A stretch of 64,000 bases of DNA, taken from positions 248,001 to 312,000 of the forward strand of contig VWZX01010011.1 of the NCBI GenBank assembly GCA_013399015.1, in the 5' to 3' direction. Positions 59,464 to 64,000 of the stretch are shown here, in pieces. Made by a program: the position numbers and the translations under genes. Position 1 is the stretch's first letter, and each line of letters opens with the position of its first letter. The notes beneath the pieces are model-generated. The model was not told the DNA's origin, ran no database searches, and worked only from the letters and a program-made list of their open reading frames with translations. The DNA comes from Galbula dea (taxonomy: Eukaryota > Chordata > Aves > Piciformes > Galbulidae).

Positions 59464-62395
59464 AATGTGAAGACAGACTTGGTTTTGGATTGTTGCTTTG
59501 TGATCATGGTGTATTGTATTTGGTACCAAAAATGCCTACAAATCTTACAGCATCAGTAGGAAAGTGATGCTTTGCACATAGTGATGTTCCTTCCTGCTCC
59601 TTTCCCATTTCAGCTACTGACTTCACGTCTTTATTCACCTCAGAATGCTAGACTTGAGGGAAAGAGAATAACCATCCTTCCTCACCAATATTTGGACCAA
59701 TATTTGGATCAATAGTTCACATTTTTCAGAAACAGCATTGCAATTTGGCAAAGTCTGCCATTTCCTCCAAATGTTCAGCATTTCACATGTAATTAACCTT
59801 TTTCCCTTTTACAATTTCTTCCCCATAAGAGTAGGATATTTTTTCTTCACTTTTCCTGATTTTCTCTGCCTTCACAGTGGGAGCAGATTGCTTTTATATA
59901 GTGTTCAGTTCTGCTTTAATACGGTTAAGGTATAAAGAGGTAGTTTGGAGTGAAATGATCAAAATGCCTCATTTTCTGCCACAGTTCCCCAAGGGTTTCA
60001 AAAGGAATGCAACTTTGCTCTTGCAGACAGATTGTATTTTTACTCACTTTAAGAACCCCTACTTAATGTTTCACTTTTCTGGAAACTAATTCTACTAGCT
60101 TTCTGATAATATAGTTCTTCATTTAATATGTCACTCAGAGGAAAAAAAAACTGATGGCAGTGGTTAAATTTGATGTGCTACTACTAAGACAGCAGTAGGT
60201 CCTGTCAAAAACCTGGTGTGTTATTTCTGCCTTCCATGTCTATGGTGATTTATTTGCAAGAGGGACAAATTCTGGAAGGTCTTAAAATGATTTTCATGCC
60301 ACATTAAGTAATCAAGCCTGGAATCCATATATCTCACTCAGGTTGTAGTTGTTCTTGTCAGTTGCTGCATTGTTATTTATACTTTCAGTTGTGGACTATT
60401 TCTGTGTTGAAGAAGAAAATTATTTTAGAAGAGGTTTCCATTTGTTTTCTCAGATTCTTAGAAAAACAATAAAGAAATGATTTAACCAATGACTCTTACT
60501 GTGCTACAAATATAGTGTACAAGTGTTGTTTTCAATTTCTGATTTAATTTTATAACTATTGTGGAATATCTTGCAAATTAAATACAGCCTCAACTTACTC
60601 TTTTAGCTGTAGAGAATGTTCATAACAAGTTTCTGTCACCAATTTAAAAACACTGTACTTATCAAAAAGAAACCTGTCCAGTTTTGTTTAAAGGACTCAC
60701 ACCAGTTGTAGAGACCTTCAAGGATCTTAATTTTCAGTACTAGGGGCCACAACTTTTTTCATAGATTTGGTCACTGATAGTACTTTTTACTCTAACTCAC
60801 CCTACACTCCTTCCCTTTTACTTCTCTAGTCCATTTTCTCATGTAAAAGTTTGTGAAATTAAAGTCAGCTGACAAAATTATCCCAAAAGGCAGTGCCAGA
60901 GGAGCAGCAGGAGAGGTGGCTTCATCAATTAAAAATATCTTTCTTAAAATTATATGCCCGGTTCATAGCTGTTCAAAGCTTTGTAGAAGTTTCCCCAACT
61001 GCCTCATCTGGCCTTGGCTGTCAAGGCACAGCAGAAGGGAGAGTGCTGCAGACACATCTGTAACCCATCCAATCTACAGTAATTGCATGAAAGCCACATG
61101 AAAATTTGTATTATTTCCTGGATATCTCATTGAAGAGCTTTGTAGGAAAGTGTGTGTTACCAAGTTATGGTAATGACTTCCTAGGATTATTCTAATAAAA
61201 ATTTCAGAGGTTCAGCAGAGCCTTTTCTGACTGAGACACATAATCTGTGTTTTGCTGGTAACACAACATTTAAATGCCTCTTAGTTTAAAGAGAAAGGCA
61301 CATATTCCTGTTATTCTTTTCTAGATACTTTCAAGCTTTATTTCTGTTATTTAATGCAACATTTTATGCTCCAGCCATTTTAAATTCTGACTTCTCTGTG
61401 TGTGTTGTATACAGACAGTGTTTTTAAATTTATTTACAAACAAAAACATTATGCCTGTACAACACAGGATAACATAGTATTTCATCAATGGCTAATAATT
61501 GCTTCTATATTATAAAATAAATTACAATTTTACTTATACAAAAAGACCAGAAAATCCATTCTGTTGAGCACACTTTAGAAAAAATAAGAGGAGATAAATA
61601 AAAGGGGCTTGTGAGGCAGTTCTCTCAGAAAATCAGTATGGAAATGTAATGCCTCATTTTAGAAAGGTGCCTATATTAAATAAGGGACCTTTGGATGTGT
61701 TAAATTTGTGGATGTCCTTTCCACCAATATTGCATATACAACTCTCATATATAAAACATTTAAAAATTAACTAGGGGAAAAGTTCAAGTAAATTGTTATT
61801 GAAGTATAGAAAGAAATTGATTTTTGTTCTTTCTGGTTAATGATATTGTCCTTGACTACTCCAGCATTTTAATAAGAGTGTGAAAAGATTGAGTACATAT
61901 AATTAAATGATTATGTCCATTAGTTGTAAATTTTATGCATTATATTATGCAGATAATTTAGATAGCACTATTTAAGCAATTTGTAACAGAAAATTTTGCT
62001 GAATATGACTCAAAATGAATTTGCTTCGTTAAGAGAACAGCAATAAAACAGTGATACCACAGCAGTGGAGCAGAGGAACAGCTCACCAACAGTTCCTTCC
62101 AAGTAAAATTGTAAAGAAACCTTTTGCTGAGGGTAACTGCCATCAAGATTTCACATTTCATGGTGTTAGATCAACCATATTACTGACCATGGAGATATAT
62201 GAATGAGAATCCTGTAAAATAAAAAAACAGTAAGATTTCAAGCAGTGTAAATTTGCAGTGTCTCCAGCCTAAGCCTTCTGAAGTTGCAGTGAGAGTTCAG
62301 CTGTGATCAATTTACTTCTGAGTGCTCTGCCAGCAGGCAGGCATGGACAAAGACCTTGTTGCTCTCTTGCAGAGGTATTTTGTTTGGTTTCTTTT
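59464..62395. other. Low-copy AT-rich DNA, ~2.9 kb, no gene seen
   Basis: No CR1, LTR or coding domain. The part from about 61430 to 61960 is AT-rich with several TAATT cores and no low-complexity runs. Confidence 0.5.
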
Positions 62396-63000
62396 CACAG
62401 AATGATTGAAGTTGGAAAGGACCTCAAGAGGTCAACTGGTCTAGCCTTCCTGCTCAAACAAGGACACCTAGAGCTGGTTGCACATAACCACATCCAGAAG
62501 GCTTTTGAGAAAAGCCACCTCTGAGAAGGGAGAATCTACAATATCTCTGGGTAACCTGTGCTGGTGCTTGGTCACTTGCACAGTAAAAGAAATATTTCCT
62601 GATGTTCAGATGGAACCTTTTATGTTTTAGTTTGTATCCACTGCCTCTTATCCTGTCATTGGGCACCACTGAAAATAACCTGGCTTCATCATCTTTGAAA
62701 ACCCTTCAGCTGTTTATATACCTTGATAAGATCCCTCTGAGCCGTCTCTTCTCCAGGCTGAACAGTCCCAGCTCTCTCAGTATTTATTTATATGTGAAGT
62801 TCTCCAGTCCCTTCTTCATTTTCCTGGCTCTCTATTGAACTGTCATCAGAATGTCCATGTTTTTCTTCTACTGGGAAGCCCAGAACTGGACACAACTCTC
62901 CAGGTATGACCTCACCAGTGCTGAGAAGTATCCCTTCTCTCAATGTGCTAGCAATACCTTGTCTAATGCAGTTGAGGATACCAATACACTGTCCATGATT
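62396..63000 (-). mobile_element. CR1: CR1 LINE, 605 bp 3' fragment
   Basis: It carries the ORF2 C-terminus ('YKLKHKRFHLNIRKYFF' on the minus strand, ~62640-62590) and 3' UTR ending 'cttcaatcattctgtg'. It shares the 'cctgatgttcagatggaacc' block with the copy at 29296, so both likely belong to one subfamily. The 5' end stops at 'cactgtccatgatttttagg', directly against a G/T-rich tract. Confidence 0.95.
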
Positions 63001-63106
63001 TTTAGGTTTTTTGGGGTTTGGGGGTTTTTTTAGGTTTTTTTTGCTTGGTGAGTTTGGTTTTGGGGGTTTTTTTTTTTGGCTGGTTGGTTGGTTGGTTTTT
63101 TTTAAT
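63001..63106. repeat. G/T-rich low-complexity tract
   Basis: Irregular T-runs broken by G-runs ('ttggggtttgggggtttttt', then 'ggctggttggttggttgg'). It directly follows the 5'-truncated end of CR1. The 158-codon minus frame over it (62788-63264), with Pro/Lys/Asn-rich sequence, is an effect of this tract and the CR1. Confidence 0.85.
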
Positions 63107-64000
63107 GGGACTGTTGCAGAGCCATAAGACACCCAAGAATATCCATGTACCTGGATAGAGTTTAAGGGTATTAGCTGCCTTAAAAAGTAACTGAGGACTT
63201 CAGTCTTTTCTGGGGGAAGAAATTGCAATTTACTAAATGGGAAGCTCCTTGCAGATCCAGTCATCTGTTTTCCAAGAACTTAGAGGAAAATAGGTCCTAT
63301 GATTATGAAGTTATTGTAGGTATTCAGTGTGTAAAGTGCAGGGAGTGAACTTTCCAAATGTGAATCCAAAACCAGAAAGTAATTCTGTTTCAGACCAAAC
63401 CTCAGCAACCAGTATCTGTTTCTTGGACTCTATATCAGGTAAATATTGGAGGAGATATGTGATGATGCTTAGTATATAAATCTCTAAGTCTGCCTAGTAG
63501 TTTATATGTGATAGAATTGTAGATGACTGAGCTACAAATGTCATGGTGAAGTCCTCTTGAATAGATGGCTTTGATTGCATATCCTCCACTTTTTCTGACA
63601 TAGCAGGGGTAATGAACTGCATTGAGATAGAGTTGAAGGCAAATATTTGTATGTTGTTTATATAGAGACATGTTTCTTTTCTTTGTTTAGGTAAAATTTT
63701 TATATAAGCTAAATTTTGTTCAAGAAAACTTAGTGTCCAAAAGCACTTGAAGAAATAATATGCCTTACTGTAAAACAGTGAGCATTGTTTTAACCTTTAT
63801 TTAACTTTCTTAGTTTAAATATTTCTGGACAAAACCTCATTTTGTAGAGAGCAGTAAAATTACTATGAAGAGAGTCACAAACTGCCAAAAAGAGATTAAT
63901 TTTCTGAATGTTTAAATGAAGCAACTTCAAAAAAAGAATGTCATTTATTCTGGAGCTATGAGTTTTGAGAGGTACAGGATATTCAGCTCTTTAAATGGTG
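63107..64000. other. Low-copy DNA to the window end, no gene seen
   Basis: No recognised repeat or coding domain. Confidence 0.5.

Noticed and set aside
63001..63060. Telomere-like G/T repeats
   Set aside because: Units are irregular and lack TTAGGG; it is low-complexity sequence.
62788..63264. A 158-codon minus-strand frame with a Pro/Lys-rich stretch
   Set aside because: The Pro/Lys part is the complement of the G/T tract and the rest is CR1 ORF2.
1..64000. CRISPR arrays, phage, defence or operon-type systems
   Set aside because: The window is vertebrate DNA; no regularly spaced repeats or co-directional gene clusters occur.

Overview
This 64 kb window is nuclear DNA from a bird. It is AT-rich and has no gene I can recognise. 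The evidence for a bird is about 22 pieces of CR1, the main avian LINE retrotransposon, with its typical 3' end (a 'gatgatct..aggtcccttccaac' block and short ATTCTRTG tandem tails). Several solo LTRs of avian ERVL-like type are also present. Real protein-coding evidence is confined to decayed CR1 ORF1/ORF2. Other open frames are short and look like chance, or they are frames across repeats. The window is most likely intergenic DNA or part of a large intron.

Layout. At 1-8004 there are five CR1 pieces in both orientations, including a 940 bp copy reaching into the reverse transcriptase (RT) domain. From 8 to 25.9 kb the DNA is mostly low-copy, with CR1 3' fragments at 12.1, 14.7, 16.6 and 17.5-18 kb and a (TG)n and AT-rich patch near 24.6-25.5 kb. 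A solo LTR (+) lies at 25981-26704. An 855 bp CR1 (-) lies at 29.3-30.15 kb. A cluster of CR1 pieces, including a rarely seen pre-RT segment of ORF2, lies at 32.7-33.8 kb. An unidentified GC-rich, exon-like block lies at 37.6-38.0 kb. At 41.3-43.9 kb is the most interesting locus: a CR1 copy that keeps its 5' UTR promoter, ORF1 and the start of ORF2 but lacks the RT. It sits next to a CCAAT-TATA promoter pointing the other way. LTR remains follow at 44.7-45.0 (+) and 47.7-48.6 kb (-). At 57.7-59.5 kb two CR1 segments face opposite ways and are followed by another solo LTR (+). The window ends with a 605 bp CR1 (-) abutting a G/T-rich tract.

CR1 covers about 9 kb (~14%) by my manual count and recognisable LTRs about 2.5 kb. 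That CR1 share is higher than the few percent usual in birds and may hint at a CR1-rich lineage or simply a repeat-rich locus. The CR1 copies differ in 3' tail and in decay, so several subfamilies and ages are present. No copy seen here could move by itself. No CRISPR array, operon, rRNA or tRNA was found, and I found no convincing novel multi-gene system. The strongest leads are the 41.3-43.7 kb locus and the exon-like block at 37.6 kb.
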